Made by a program: the position numbers and the translations under genes | Assembly: GCA_028287445.1 (NCBI GenBank) | Contig: JAQBPQ010000113.1 | Location: 1 to 43,653, forward strand | Source: Cohnella sp. | GTDB lineage: Bacteria; Bacillota; Bacilli; Paenibacillales; Paenibacillaceae | Direction of reading: 5' to 3' | Length of the DNA: 43,653 bases | Notes under the pieces: model-generated | What the model was told of the DNA's origin: nothing | Database searches by the model: none | Seen by the model: only the letters and a program-made list of their open reading frames with translations | Shown: positions 23,535 to 32,713 of the stretch, one piece after another | Numbering within the stretch: position 1 is the stretch's first letter | Layout: the number at the start of each line of letters is the position of its first letter

Positions 23535-24674
23535 CTAAAAATGAACCGCATACTTCAAGGATTTCAGCAGCGCAACGGCTTTTTGCAGGTCGCCTTCCTG
23601 CCGGAAGGAAAGACGCAGCACGCCCGGTACGTCTTCCCGGCTCTCGATGATCTGCAAGTTGCTTAAATTGATTCGAGCCTGCCCGAGTTCCGTGGCGATT
23701 TTGCCGATGATGCCCGGATGGTCCGGTACGTCTACATAACATTCGAATAAGGACGTAATCATGCCTTTGCGGCGTTCGGGGAGTTGGCTGCGGAATAATC
23801 CGGCACGACGGAATTCCCCGGCCACCCCGTCCCCGTCCCCGCTCTCGAGCAGTTTCCGGAACTTGTCCATTTCGCTTTGCCAATCCTCCAGCAGCTTCAA
23901 CAGGACTTCCCGATTGCCCAACAGGATATCCCTCCAAATCAGAGGATCTCCGCTCGCAATACGGGTAATGTCGCGAAAGCCGCCAGCCGCAAGACTGGCA
24001 TAAAGCTCATTCGCCTCGTTATACCCGGAAATCTGGTTGACAAGCCCTACCGCGATCATATGCGGAAGGTGACTGATCGCGCCTACGATCTCGTCATGAA
24101 GGACGGCGTCCGTCTTCACGATGTGGGCTTTCGTCCAGCCAAGCAGCGCCTCAAGGCGCTTCACCGCCTCGGTCGGCGTGTTATTCGTCGGCGTCAATAC
24201 ATAATAGGCGTTCTCGAACAAATGAGAGCTCGCCGCTTCCACGCCCGATCGTTCCGAGCCGGCCATCGGATGTCCGCCGATGAAGAAGGCGCCTTGCTGT
24301 TCCAATTTGGCAGCGTGATCCACGACGGACGCTTTCGTACTGCCTACGTCCGTCACGATGCAGCCGGGTTTTAGAGGCAGCCGGGACAGTTCGTCTACAT
24401 AATCCTCCAGTCGCCCGACCGGTACGCACAGAAACAGAAAATCAGCGTCCGAAGCCGCTTCCGCCATAGAGACGGTCGATTGGTCGACAACCCCTCTCGC
24501 CACATATTTCTGCGCGGACGCCGGGTTCACCGAATGACCGACCACAGTCACGCCGGGTTTGTCTTTAAAGCAAAACGCCAGCGATCCTCCGATCAGACCG
24601 ACGCCGAAAATGGCGATCCGGATCGGTGCAACGTCCGGGCCGCTGCGGGTAAAGCCGCCGATTTCTCCACTCAT
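23535..24674 (-). CDS. tyrA: Prephenate dehydrogenase with C-terminal ACT domain
   Basis: 379 residues. The N-terminal Rossmann domain begins with IRIAIFGVGLIGGSLAFCF; then GGHPMAGSERSGVEAA and AISHLPHMIA cover the substrate site. The last 70 residues (CYVDVPDHPGIIGKIATELG onwards) form an ACT domain, which in Bacillus TyrA gives feedback control by tyrosine. It oxidises prephenate to 4-hydroxyphenylpyruvate. The ATG at 24672-24674 is chosen because AAGGTG lies seven bases upstream and the hisC stop is only four bases away. It is the last gene of the aromatic cluster; aroE, which follows tyrA in B. subtilis, is absent. Confidence 0.95.
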   Translation of the reverse strand: MSGEIGGFTRSGPDVAPIRIAIFGVGLIGGSLAFCFKDKPGVTVVGHSVNPASAQKYVARGVVDQSTVSMAEAASDADFLFLCVPVGRLEDYVDELSRLPLKPGCIVTDVGSTKASVVDHAAKLEQQGAFFIGGHPMAGSERSGVEAASSHLFENAYYVLTPTNNTPTEAVKRLEALLGWTKAHIVKTDAVLHDEIVGAISHLPHMIAVGLVNQISGYNEANELYASLAAGGFRDITRIASGDPLIWRDILLGNREVLLKLLEDWQSEMDKFRKLLESGDGDGVAGEFRRAGLFRSQLPERRKGMITSLFECYVDVPDHPGIIGKIATELGQARINLSNLQIIESREDVPGVLRLSFRQEGDLQKAVALLKSLKYAVHF

Positions 24675-24678
24675 TCCG

Positions 24679-25770
24679 TTACACCTTGGCTTCCTGCAGC
24701 ACGGATTCGAGGGCGGCAATCACCTTCCCGTTCTGCTCCGGATTTCCGACCGTGATGCGGATGTGGTTCGGATACCCCCGGTGTCCGGCACGTACGATTA
24801 CCCCTTTGCGGAGCAGCTCGTCGAATACTTCCATGGCGGGGCGTCGTACATCCACCATGATAAAGTTCCCATAGGCCGGGAACGATTCAAGCCCAAGCCG
24901 GTCGAATGCGGCACGCAGCGTACGCAATCCTTCCAGGTTGGCGCGGCGGCAAGAGTCGATAAACGATTGATCTTCCAAAGCGGCGAGTGCGGCAGCCTGT
25001 CCGAAACGGGATGTGTTAAAAGGTTCGCGCACCTGATTGATGGAGCGGATCAGTTCGGGGCGCCCAATTGCGTATCCGATCCGGAGCGATGCCAGCCCGT
25101 AAATTTTGGAGAATGTCCGCAGAGTGATGACATTCGGATATTTCTTCAATACTTCCAGACCGTCCGGGAAAGAGGGATCTTCTATATATTCGCAATAAGC
25201 TTCGTCCAAAACGACCATAACGGATGCCGGAACCTTGGACAAGAACCATTCCAACTCGTCAGCGGTTACGATCGTGCCGGTCGGGTTGTTCGGATTGCAC
25301 ACCCAGATGATTTTCGTTTTGTCCGTTACTTTGTGCAGCATGGAGAACAGATCGTGAGTGCCTTCCTTAAGCGGCACTTCGATAATGACGGCATTCTCGA
25401 TCTGCGCGTTGTGCTTGTATTGCGGGAAGGTAGATTCGGCCATGATTGTTTCATCGCCGGGTGACAGGAACGCACGGGTGATCATCAGGATGATTTCATC
25501 CGATCCTGCCCCGAATATGATCTGCTCGGGTTTAACGCCGTACCGGCGGGCCAAAGCAGCCGTCAATTGTACGGCCGCGCCGTCCGGGTAAATGCTTGTG
25601 TTTTCGATTTCCCGTGCGATGGCTTCCTTGGCTTTCGGCGATGCGCCGTACGGATTTTCATTGGATGCTAGCTTGATCACTTCGCTCAGTCCAAGCTCAC
25701 GTTTCACATCCTCAACAGGTTTGCCCGGCTGGTACACCGGCAGATGGACGATACTCGGTTTTGGTTGCAT
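24679..25770 (-). CDS. hisC: Histidinol-phosphate / aromatic aminotransferase
   Basis: 363 residues, PLP fold type I. SNENPYGASPKA, CNPNNPTGT, VLDEAYCEY and TFSKIYGLASLRIGY are all present, with the PLP Schiff-base lysine at 222. In Bacillus, HisC serves histidine synthesis and also transaminates the tyrosine and phenylalanine keto acids, which explains its place between trpA and tyrA. The ATG at 25768-25770 has AGGAGG upstream. A terminator separates it from trpA; a weak promoter-like stretch lies in that gap. Confidence 0.94.
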   Translation of the reverse strand: MQPKPSIVHLPVYQPGKPVEDVKRELGLSEVIKLASNENPYGASPKAKEAIAREIENTSIYPDGAAVQLTAALARRYGVKPEQIIFGAGSDEIILMITRAFLSPGDETIMAESTFPQYKHNAQIENAVIIEVPLKEGTHDLFSMLHKVTDKTKIIWVCNPNNPTGTIVTADELEWFLSKVPASVMVVLDEAYCEYIEDPSFPDGLEVLKKYPNVITLRTFSKIYGLASLRIGYAIGRPELIRSINQVREPFNTSRFGQAAALAALEDQSFIDSCRRANLEGLRTLRAAFDRLGLESFPAYGNFIMVDVRRPAMEVFDELLRKGVIVRAGHRGYPNHIRITVGNPEQNGKVIAALESVLQEAKV

Positions 25771-25802
25771 GTTGGGTTGCCCTCCTGAAAAACGTCAAAT
25801 GG

Positions 25803-25825
25803 AAAACGGAGCGTGGGGCGCTCCG
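25803..25825 (-). terminator. Intrinsic terminator between trpA and hisC
   Basis: Minus strand CGGAGCG-CCCCA-CGCTCCG (25819-25825 with 25807-25813), then four T and a pyrimidine-rich tail, about 65 bases after the trpA stop. It should reduce readthrough from trp into hisC-tyrA. Confidence 0.75.
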
Positions 25826-25891
25826 GATCGGAAATGTGTATATTATTTTGACATAATCGAGTGACCGTGTACAGATGGAAAAATACTGGGA

Positions 25892-26734
25892 TCAGCCGAT
25901 ACGGCGCGGCTTCAAGTCTGCGATGAAATCCTGAACCGAACGCAGACCGCGTGCCTTTTCCGATTCTTCGTTCGACTTCAGTTGTGGAAGCACTTCCTCC
26001 ACATGGCGAACGATCGCGCTGCCCACGATGACTCCGTCGCATTTGCCGGCCAATTGTTCCGCTTGCTCGCGGGAAGAGATACCGAATCCGACGCAGATCG
26101 GCACATGGGCTGCTTGGCGGACCGTCGCCAAGAACTGATCGATTCCTTCATGGAAAGAAGAGCGAACACCGGTGACGCCAAGAGACGATACGCAGTACAC
26201 GAAGCCGCTGGCTCTGGCCGCAATTCGCTCTACCCTGGCTTCGGAAGTAGGCGCTACGAGCGGAATGAGGTGAATCCGGGCACGTTCAGCCATCGCTCTT
26301 GCCTCTTCATCTTCCTCCATCGGAAGATCGGGAATGATGACGCCGCTGAACCCATGTTCCTGCAACATGCCGAAGAAACGTTCGAGCCCGAGCTGCAAAG
26401 CCGGATTATAGTAAGTAAAGAGAATAAAAGGCATCGTGACCCCGCGGCTGCGCGCTTTGGAAGCGACGCCGATACAATCCGTCAGGGAAATGCGGTTGAT
26501 CAGCGCGCGTTCGGAAGCGCGTTGGATAACCGGACCGTCGGCGAGCGGATCGGAATAGGGAACGCCGAGTTCGATCATGTGGGCGCCTGCTGCTTCAGCG
26601 GCCTGTACGAGTGCGACCGATGTGTCCAGATCGGGATCTCCCATCGTAAGAAAAGGAATGAGTGCCGTTTCGCCTCGAGCCTTCAGCTCCGCGAAAACCG
26701 CATCGATGGCGTTCGGTGTCAGGACGGTGCTCAT
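25892..26734 (-). CDS. trpA: Tryptophan synthase alpha chain
   Basis: 280 residues. The TIM barrel carries the catalytic glutamate (Glu55 in [15 protein letters not shown]) and Asp66; [10 protein letters not shown] and [10 protein letters not shown] are the conserved loop 6 and phosphate region. It cleaves indole-3-glycerol phosphate and channels indole to TrpB. The start overlaps the trpB stop by four bases. Last gene of trpEDCFBA, followed by a terminator. Confidence 0.97.
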   Translation of the reverse strand: MSTVLTPNAIDAVFAELKARGETALIPFLTMGDPDLDTSVALVQAAEAAGAHMIELGVPYSDPLADGPVIQRASERALINRISLTDCIGVASKARSRGVTMPFILFTYYNPALQLGLERFFGMLQEHGFSGVIIPDLPMEEDEEARAMAERARIHLIPLVAPTSEARVERIAARASGFVYCVSSLGVTGVRSSFHEGIDQFLATVRQAAHVPICVGFGISSREQAEQLAGKCDGVIVGSAIVRHVEEVLPQLKSNEESEKARGLRSVQDFIADLKPRRIG

Positions 26735-27933
26735 AGCTGAATGCCTCCTTCCTCTTCGTACTTCATGATGGAGTCGACGTCTTTGTCGCCCCGTCCGGAC
26801 AGATTCACGATAAGAATTTCGTCCGGTTTCATCGTTTTCGCCGTCTTCAAGGCTTGGGCTATGGCATGAGCGGATTCGAGCGCCGGAATAATGCCTTCGG
26901 TTCGGGAGAGCAGAACCAGCGCTTCCAGCGATTCGGCATCCGTGATCGGCACGTATTCCGCACGTTTGATGTCTTTGAGATAGGCGTGCTCCGGTCCGAT
27001 CCCGGGATAATCAAGCCCTGCCGAAATGGAATGCGCAGGAAGCACTTGTCCGCCTTCATCCTGAAGCACATAGCTCATCGAGCCTTGGAACACGCCTGGA
27101 CGTCCCTTGGTCATCGTCGCCGCATGCTCTTCCGTATCGACGCCGCGCCCGGCGGCTTCGACTCCGATCAGCCGCACGTTCGTGTCGCCCACGAACGGAT
27201 GGAAGATGCCGATCGCGTTGCTTCCGCCGCCCACGGCCGCAATAATCGCGTCAGGCAGCCGCCCTTCGGCTTCCAGGATTTGATCTCGTGTTTCGAGGCC
27301 TATGATCCGTTGAAAATCGCGAACCATCATCGGGTACGGGTGTGGTCCCGTCACGGAGCCGAGAATGTAATAAGTATCGTCTACATGACTCACCCAATAA
27401 CGCAGGGTTTCGTTACACGCGTCTTTGAGCGTCCGGGTGCCGGATAGGACCGGGATGACTTCCGCGCCGAGCAGCTTCATACGAAACACGTTTAACTGCT
27501 GGCGTTTCGTGTCTTCTTCTCCCATGAACACTTTGCACTCCAGCCCCATCAAAGCGGCAACGGTTGCCGAAGCGACGCCGTGCTGGCCGGCTCCGGTCTC
27601 GGCGATCACTTTCTTTTTGCCCATCCGCTTCGCGAGAACGGCTTGGCCAATCGTATTGTTGATTTTGTGTGCTCCGGTATGATTCAGGTCTTCGCGTTTC
27701 AGATAGATCTTGGCGCCCCCGACGCGTTCGCTTAACCGCTCTGCATGGTACAAAGGGGTGGGACGACCGGAATATTGCTTGAGTAAATAGCGGACCTCCG
27801 CAAGAAAGTCGGGATCGTCCTTGTAATGGCGATAAGCGTCTTCCAACTCGATCAGCGCGTTCATCAGCGTTTCCGGCACGTATTTCCCGCCGAACGGGCC
27901 GAAACGCCCATGTTGATCCGGTACTTGTATCAT
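26731..27933 (-). CDS. trpB: Tryptophan synthase beta chain
   Basis: 400 residues. [14 protein letters not shown] at the N-terminus and HTGAHKINN with the PLP lysine at 90 are typical of the TrpB1 class; [12 protein letters not shown] is the PLP phosphate loop. It condenses indole with serine to tryptophan in an alpha2-beta2 complex. Both ends overlap neighbours by four bases (trpF stop upstream, trpA start downstream), ensuring stoichiometric translation. Confidence 0.98.
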   Translation of the reverse strand: MIQVPDQHGRFGPFGGKYVPETLMNALIELEDAYRHYKDDPDFLAEVRYLLKQYSGRPTPLYHAERLSERVGGAKIYLKREDLNHTGAHKINNTIGQAVLAKRMGKKKVIAETGAGQHGVASATVAALMGLECKVFMGEEDTKRQQLNVFRMKLLGAEVIPVLSGTRTLKDACNETLRYWVSHVDDTYYILGSVTGPHPYPMMVRDFQRIIGLETRDQILEAEGRLPDAIIAAVGGGSNAIGIFHPFVGDTNVRLIGVEAAGRGVDTEEHAATMTKGRPGVFQGSMSYVLQDEGGQVLPAHSISAGLDYPGIGPEHAYLKDIKRAEYVPITDAESLEALVLLSRTEGIIPALESAHAIAQALKTAKTMKPDEILIVNLSGRGDKDVDSIMKYEEEGGIQL

Positions 27934-28616
27934 GTTCGGTTCACCCTTTCCGCGAATGCGGCCATTTTCTTGATGTCCTTCGTTCCCTCGGTTTCAACAC
28001 CGCTGGAGATATCTACGCCGTCCGGCGAATGAGCGGCAAGCAGCTCCGACACATTGTCGGGCGTCAGTCCGCCCGCGACAAACAGGCGCAACCCGTGTTG
28101 ACGGGCCCGTTCCTGATAGGAGGGGATCAAATCCCATCCGAAAGTGCGGCCCGTTCCGCCTCCGGCAGTGTCGATCAGAACGGTGGAGACGGCGCCTTCG
28201 TAATCGGCAAGGCGCGCCGGGCCGGCAGCCGAGGCGGAGTCCCCTGGCGGCTCATCCGCAGATAACGCACGCCACACCTCGACGCCTAACCGCTTCCCGA
28301 CTTCCCGGCAAAATTCGGCTGTCTCCTGTCCATGGAGCTGTACCACATCCAGCGGCACCTGTTGCAATACCTCGGTCAGTTGATCCAGGGTTGGGTTCAC
28401 GAACACGCCCACGGTTCGTGGCGGCTGTCCGCCCTGCATCGCAATCTCGCGCGACACGGCATGCATACGGGCAGCTTGCCCGGCAGTCACCTGACGCTTG
28501 CTGGGCGCAAATACGAAGCCGACGTATTGGACAGGCAGCCCGGCCATATGCCGTAGGGTCTGTTCGTCCCGGATGCCGCAAATCTTGACGTTCGTAAGGT
28601 TGGCCGTTTCCGTCAT
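27930..28616 (-). CDS. trpF: Phosphoribosylanthranilate isomerase
   Basis: 228 residues. [11 protein letters not shown] with the catalytic cysteine, [13 protein letters not shown], then VQLHGQE and the phosphate-binding [11 protein letters not shown] complete the TIM barrel; [12 protein letters not shown] is the C-terminal signature. It performs the Amadori rearrangement of PRA to CdRP. It is coupled to trpC upstream and trpB downstream by ATGA overlaps. Confidence 0.96.
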   Translation of the reverse strand: MTETANLTNVKICGIRDEQTLRHMAGLPVQYVGFVFAPSKRQVTAGQAARMHAVSREIAMQGGQPPRTVGVFVNPTLDQLTEVLQQVPLDVVQLHGQETAEFCREVGKRLGVEVWRALSADEPPGDSASAAGPARLADYEGAVSTVLIDTAGGGTGRTFGWDLIPSYQERARQHGLRLFVAGGLTPDNVSELLAAHSPDGVDISSGVETEGTKDIKKMAAFAERVNRT

Positions 28617-29425
28617 CCCTTCGCGCCTTCCTTCGCCGTCGTAACGGGTCCAAGCAGGCTTGCCACCGCAGCCCCCGGATCGGGCTGACGCATGAAATGT
28701 TCACCGACAAGAACGGCTTGCGCACCTGCTGCACGAACAAATGCGATGTCGTCGATGGTGGAAATCGCGCTCTCGCTGACTGCGGCAACGCCTGGAGGCA
28801 TCAATCCGATCAGCTGCTCCGTGACCTTCAGATCGGTCTCGAACGTATGCAGGTTCCGGTTATTAACGCCGATCAGCGTCGCCCTGCCCATGTCCAGTAC
28901 CATCTCCAGCTCTGCCCGGTTATGGACTTCGACCAGCACGTCCAATCCCAGATCGCGCGCGAGCTGATAGAACGACCCCAACTGCGCCGGAGTCAGGATG
29001 GCTGCGATCAACAGGATGGCGTCGGCCCCGATCAGCCGGGCTTCGTAAATCTGGCGTTCGTCGATCGTAAAATCTTTGCGCAGCAGTGGTACGGGTACCG
29101 CTTCGCGAATCTGTTTTAAGTACGCGTTGCTGCCCTGAAAATATTCGGTATCCGTCAGCACGGAAATACAGTCCGTTCCTGCCTCTTCGTAAGATCGGGC
29201 GAGTGTGACGGGATGGAAGTCCGGCCGAATCAAGCCTTTCGACGGGCTCGCCTTCTTCACTTCCGCGATCAGGCCCACCGGGCGCCGACGGTTGCGGAGC
29301 GCGCGCTCAAAGCCCCGGCCAACCGGAAGCTCCGAAATGGCCTTCTCCGCCGAGGCAACCGATAACGTCCGATGTAAAATTTCCACCTCATGCCTCTTGG
29401 TGGCTACAATTCGATCAAGAAACAT
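28613..29425 (-). CDS. trpC: Indole-3-glycerol-phosphate synthase
   Basis: 270 residues. IAEVKKASPSKGLI (catalytic Lys region), LLRKDFTIDERQIYEARLIG, LVEVHNRAELE, IGVNNRNLHTFETDL and SESAISTIDDI match TrpC throughout. It decarboxylates and closes CdRP to indole-3-glycerol phosphate. The start lies inside the trpD 3' end (11-base overlap). It is a stand-alone enzyme, not fused to TrpF as in enterobacteria. Confidence 0.97.
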   Translation of the reverse strand: MFLDRIVATKRHEVEILHRTLSVASAEKAISELPVGRGFERALRNRRRPVGLIAEVKKASPSKGLIRPDFHPVTLARSYEEAGTDCISVLTDTEYFQGSNAYLKQIREAVPVPLLRKDFTIDERQIYEARLIGADAILLIAAILTPAQLGSFYQLARDLGLDVLVEVHNRAELEMVLDMGRATLIGVNNRNLHTFETDLKVTEQLIGLMPPGVAAVSESAISTIDDIAFVRAAGAQAVLVGEHFMRQPDPGAAVASLLGPVTTAKEGAKG

Positions 29426-30479
29426 GGCTCAATTCTCCTGTCGTGGCGATCCAATGCTGCAGTTTGTCGGCGGCACGACCGGAATCGATCGTATCTGCAG
29501 CGACGCGGACACCGTCCCGAATCGAATCGGCACGGCCGGCCACGTAGATGCAGGCGCCCGCATTCGCGAGTACCATATCGCGATAAGGACTTCGCTCCCC
29601 GCCGAATATCCGCCGGATGATCGCCGCATTCTCTACGGCGTCTCCGCCAAGCACATCGCGAAGTGAGACGGCAGCAAATCCGAGCTCTTCCGGGGTGATA
29701 TCGTAAGTGGTGACTTCGCCGTTGTTCAACTCCGATACCTGTGTCGGAGCGGACAAGCTGATTTCGTCCAATCCGTCGTGACTGCCGACGACCATCGCCC
29801 TCCGCAGGCCAAGCCGTGCAAGCACGGATGCCACGGTTGCGGTGCGGCTGCGATCATACAAACCGATCAGCTGGCGATCGGCATTCGCGGGATTGGCCAG
29901 CGGTCCGAGCATGTTAAAGATGGTCCGGACGCCAAGCTCCCTGCGCGGTGCCCCGGCATGCATGAGGGCCGGATGGTACAGCTGTGCGAACATAAAGCAG
30001 ATCCCGTTGCGCTCCAGACAAAGCGCCGCTTGCTCCGCCGTCAACTGAATGTTGACCCCAAGCGCCTCAAGCACGTCGGCGCTGCCCGCTTTACCGGACA
30101 TCGCGCGGTTGCCGTGTTTGGCCACGCGGGCTCCGGCCGCAGCGGCGATGATGGCGGAAGCGGTGGAAATGTTGAATTTATGAATGCCGGAGCCGCCGGT
30201 CCCGCACGTATCGAGCAGATCGTAATTTTCCGTCGTTACACGGTTGGAGAACGACCGCATCGCCTCCGCGAACCCCGTGATTTCGTCGACGGTTTCGCCT
30301 TTCATTCGCAGCGCCATGACAATCCCGCCGATCTGCGCGGGGGTCGCTTCGCCCTGCATAATTGTGGTCATGATACCGAACGCTTCGCCTCGCGTCAAGT
30401 CTCTGCCTTCCATGATCGCCCCCAACGCCTGGGGTATGGTCACTGTGCTCCTCATTTGCTTGCCTGTGTCAGCGTCCAT
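29415..30479 (-). CDS. trpD: Anthranilate phosphoribosyltransferase
   Basis: 354 residues. The PRPP site DTCGTGGSGIHKFNIST, KHGNRAMSGKAGSADVLEAL and MLGPLANPA are all conserved. It transfers phosphoribose to anthranilate. The ATG at 30477-30479 has GGGGGAG six bases upstream; a later ATG at codon 9 is possible. It lies 24 bases after trpE. No trpG glutaminase subunit lies in this operon, as in Bacillus, where a shared pabA/trpG is encoded elsewhere. Confidence 0.97.
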   Translation of the reverse strand: MDADTGKQMRSTVTIPQALGAIMEGRDLTRGEAFGIMTTIMQGEATPAQIGGIVMALRMKGETVDEITGFAEAMRSFSNRVTTENYDLLDTCGTGGSGIHKFNISTASAIIAAAAGARVAKHGNRAMSGKAGSADVLEALGVNIQLTAEQAALCLERNGICFMFAQLYHPALMHAGAPRRELGVRTIFNMLGPLANPANADRQLIGLYDRSRTATVASVLARLGLRRAMVVGSHDGLDEISLSAPTQVSELNNGEVTTYDITPEELGFAAVSLRDVLGGDAVENAAIIRRIFGGERSPYRDMVLANAGACIYVAGRADSIRDGVRVAADTIDSGRAADKLQHWIATTGELSHVS

Positions 30480-30503
30480 TCCGTTCTCCCCCTGTCCTTG
30501 GTA

Positions 30504-32048
30504 TTAGTCGTAATCCAAATTGGTGCGCCGATCTCCCACGATGGCGAGCGGCGGGAATGCCGCTTCTGCCGAACGGATTGCTTTGAGCATCGCTTTGGCC
30601 TTGTTCACCGTTTCCTCATACTCCGACTCCGGGACGGAATCCCATACGATGCCCGCTCCGGCCTGCACATACGCTTTACCTTGTTTAAAAATGATCGTTC
30701 GAATGGTGATGCAGGTGTTGAGGTTGCCCGAAAATCCGAGATAACCGATCGCTCCGCCATAAGCCCCCCGGGCTTCATTTTCAAGGTCCGAAATGATCTG
30801 CATCGCACGCAGTTTCGGAGCGCCCGACAAGGTGCCGGCCGGAAGGCAGGAGAGGAATGCATCGAAAAAGTCTTTGTCCTCTCTCAGTCGTCCCGACACA
30901 TTCGAAACGATGTGCATAACGTGGGAATAACGCTCGATCTCCATGTAGCTGTCGACCTTGACCGAGCCGTAATCGGATACCCGCCCAAGATCGTTGCGGC
31001 CGAGATCGACCAGCATGACATGCTCCGCCCGTTCTTTCTCGTCGGCCAGCAATTCCTTCTCGAGCGCCTCATCCTGTTCCGGCGTCTGCCCGCGAGGCCG
31101 GGTTCCGGCCAGGGGCCGCGTCTCCACTTTGCCGTTATCCACTTTGACAAGCAGTTCCGGCGAAGTGCCCACGATCATTTCATCGTCGAGTTTGAGACAG
31201 TACATATAAGGAGAAGGATTCATGGTCCGCAGAACGCGGTACACCTGGAGCGGATCGACCTTGGTCTCGATATGAAAACGTTGGGACAACACCACCTGGA
31301 AAATGTCGCCTGCGCGGATATATTCCTTGGCCTGCTCGACGTTGTCGATGAATTGCTGCTTGGTGAGGTTCGAGGAAATCGTTCCGAGATCCGGATCGTT
31401 CGGAGGCGCTCCTCTGGATCCGGCCTGTGGAACAGGCTGCTGCAGGCGGCGGATCGTGTCTTCAATACCCCGGACAGTATTACGATAAGCATCCTCGATG
31501 TGACCGTCGGTCGCACCGTCTTTGATGTGAACGTTACCGATGACCAGTACCTGCTGCTTCAAATGATCGAATACGATGATCCGGTCACAGAACATGAATT
31601 GCATGTCGTCCATGTTCAGATCGTCTTGGCGGTGACGCGGCAGTTTTTTCTCATAATATTGAAGCAGATCGTATCCGAAAAAACCGATGGCTCCTCCGGT
31701 GAACGGCGGCAGCTCCGGCAGCGCGGGGCTGCGGTAGGTACGGAGCTTCTCACGGATGAGCTGCAGAGGATGATCGGTATACTGCCTCTCGATTTGGCCA
31801 TCTTGCTCAAGCGTCACTTCGCCGCTTTTGAGCCTGAGCACGAGAAACGGATCCGTACCGATGAACGAATAACGGGCCCATTTGACGCCGCCTTCCACGC
31901 TCTCGAGCAGGAACGCCCGTGTGTCCCGGCTGAATTGCTGAAACACCCGGATCGGGGTTTCCGTATCCGCCATCAACCGCCGGACGACGGGGATTACATT
32001 ATAGGTTCCCGCCATCGCAATGACCCCCTGAAGCTCCTGCTGATCCAT
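30504..32048 (-). CDS. trpE: Anthranilate synthase component I
   Basis: 514 residues. The LLES element at 47-50, which binds feedback tryptophan, is intact. The catalytic half has MNPSPYMYCL, GTSPELLVK, LAGTRPRG, DLGRNDLGRVS, LPAGTLSGAPK and GGAIGYLGFSG. It makes anthranilate from chorismate with ammonia from a glutaminase partner. The frame is open upstream through the leader to an ATG at 32196-32198, but the ATG at 32046-32048 has GGGGAG eight bases upstream and fits the family. First gene of the trp operon, behind an attenuator. Confidence 0.97.
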   Translation of the reverse strand: MDQQELQGVIAMAGTYNVIPVVRRLMADTETPIRVFQQFSRDTRAFLLESVEGGVKWARYSFIGTDPFLVLRLKSGEVTLEQDGQIERQYTDHPLQLIREKLRTYRSPALPELPPFTGGAIGFFGYDLLQYYEKKLPRHRQDDLNMDDMQFMFCDRIIVFDHLKQQVLVIGNVHIKDGATDGHIEDAYRNTVRGIEDTIRRLQQPVPQAGSRGAPPNDPDLGTISSNLTKQQFIDNVEQAKEYIRAGDIFQVVLSQRFHIETKVDPLQVYRVLRTMNPSPYMYCLKLDDEMIVGTSPELLVKVDNGKVETRPLAGTRPRGQTPEQDEALEKELLADEKERAEHVMLVDLGRNDLGRVSDYGSVKVDSYMEIERYSHVMHIVSNVSGRLREDKDFFDAFLSCLPAGTLSGAPKLRAMQIISDLENEARGAYGGAIGYLGFSGNLNTCITIRTIIFKQGKAYVQAGAGIVWDSVPESEYEETVNKAKAMLKAIRSAEAAFPPLAIVGDRRTNLDYD

Positions 32049-32083
32049 CTGTTTTTCTCCCCTTTTTCGTTTGCTAAGCCAAT

Positions 32084-32108
32084 AAAAAAAGCATCTCCGC
32101 AGAGATGC
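32084..32108 (-). terminator. Attenuator terminator in front of trpE
   Basis: Minus strand GCATCTC-TGCG-GAGATGC (32102-32108 with 32091-32097), then seven T (32084-32090), 36 bases before the trpE ATG. Being inside the leader of trpE, it must be regulated rather than constitutive. Confidence 0.9.
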
Positions 32109-32125
32109 CGTAAGTTCGATAGAGA

Positions 32126-32195
32126 TATAATGGCCCGTTCTCCGTGCACCTGGATGGTGCGCAAACTCCGGACATCCGCCGTCTGCCCCATTATA
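32126..32195 (-). promoter_or_regulatory. Long-range stem in the trp leader
   Basis: TATAATGG (minus strand, 32188-32195) pairs perfectly with CCATTATA (32126-32133), enclosing smaller hairpins such as GCACC-ATCCA-GGTGC. This would bring the GAG array close to the terminator. Confidence 0.5.
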
Positions 32196-32211
32196 CATAG
32201 GACACGGCCTT

Positions 32212-32245
32212 CTCCGCTCGACTCCACTCTGCTCGGCTCGCTCTC
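32212..32245 (-). promoter_or_regulatory. Seven GAG triplets in the trp leader: probable TRAP binding site
   Basis: On the minus strand seven GAG triplets occur with spacers of 3,2,2,2,2,2 bases (plus-strand CTC at 32243, 32237, 32232, 32227, 32222, 32217 and 32212). TRAP of Bacillus binds (G/U)AG repeats separated by 2-3 bases, and the TRAP gene mtrB is in this window. The B. subtilis trp leader has eleven repeats; seven clear ones are seen here. The GCAGAG at 32227-32232 can pair with CUCUGC at 32099-32104 in the terminator, a plausible antiterminator that bound TRAP would block. Confidence 0.8.
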
Positions 32246-32298
32246 GCGTAAGTGATCGACCCTCCGGTCAACCGTTCCGCGCCGCGTAACTTGTTCCT

Positions 32299-32327
32299 AC
32301 TATAGCATCGGCTGTCAAAGCCGTCAA
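32299..32327 (-). promoter_or_regulatory. Sigma-A promoter of the trp operon
   Basis: Minus strand TTGACG (32322-32327), 17 bases, TATAGT (32299-32304), starting 18 bases after the aroH gene ends at 32345. Transcription near 32292 gives a leader of about 245 nt containing the GAG array and terminator. Confidence 0.75.
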
Positions 32328-32344
32328 TGGATGCTTCACAACTC

Positions 32345-32713
32345 TCACTTGCCTGACAAATCCGGACGAAGCGCCTGCGCGGCGCCGAGATAGACATGGC
32401 GAATGTCCAATTGGGAAGCTTCCGTGTTCACGAGCACCATAAGCCTTACACATTTCTCAAGGCTTCCCTTTACCGGTATCTCGAGTGAACACATGAGCGG
32501 GACGAGTTCCCAGCCGGCCATTTGGCGAATGGCGCGGGCAGGAAATGTGGCATCCAAATCATGCGTCACGGTGACCCAAACGCAGGCGATATCCTCCGGT
32601 TTGAAGCGGTTGGCCTCCACGATTCCGTTTAATAGAGCAATCGTGGCATCCAAAATCGCCTTCTCTTGATTGACCTCCACCGTAATAGCGCCACGTATGC
32701 CTCTTGTGCTCAT
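32345..32713 (-). CDS. aroH: Monofunctional chorismate mutase, AroH class
   Basis: 122 residues. RGIRGAITVEVNQ at the N-terminus, then VWVTVTHDLDATFPARAIRQ, LMCSLEIPVKGSLEKCVR and HVYLGAAQALRPDL match the AroH trimeric pseudo-alpha/beta-barrel enzyme of Bacillus. It rearranges chorismate to prephenate, the branch to tyrosine and phenylalanine, opposite to TrpE. The start overlaps the aroB stop by four bases. Confidence 0.96.
   Translation of the reverse strand: MSTRGIRGAITVEVNQEKAILDATIALLNGIVEANRFKPEDIACVWVTVTHDLDATFPARAIRQMAGWELVPLMCSLEIPVKGSLEKCVRLMVLVNTEASQLDIRHVYLGAAQALRPDLSGK

Noticed and set aside
32049-32198. In-frame 50-codon extension of trpE or a trp leader peptide
   Set aside because: The frame is open from the ATG at 32196-32198 but runs through the terminator hairpin, has only a GAG-derived purine stretch 13 bases upstream, contains a single Trp codon and is unlike any TrpE N-terminus. 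The ATG at 32046-32048 has a proper site.
29778-32255. 825-codon open frame on the plus strand
   Set aside because: It lies wholly antisense to trpD, trpE and the trp leader, whose protein motifs are unmistakable. The predicted product has no recognisable domain; it arises from GC-rich codon bias.
32049-32344. T-box riboswitch in front of trpE
   Set aside because: No T-box sequence (AGGGTGGNACCGCG-like) or specifier loop was seen; the GAG array with mtrB explains regulation better.
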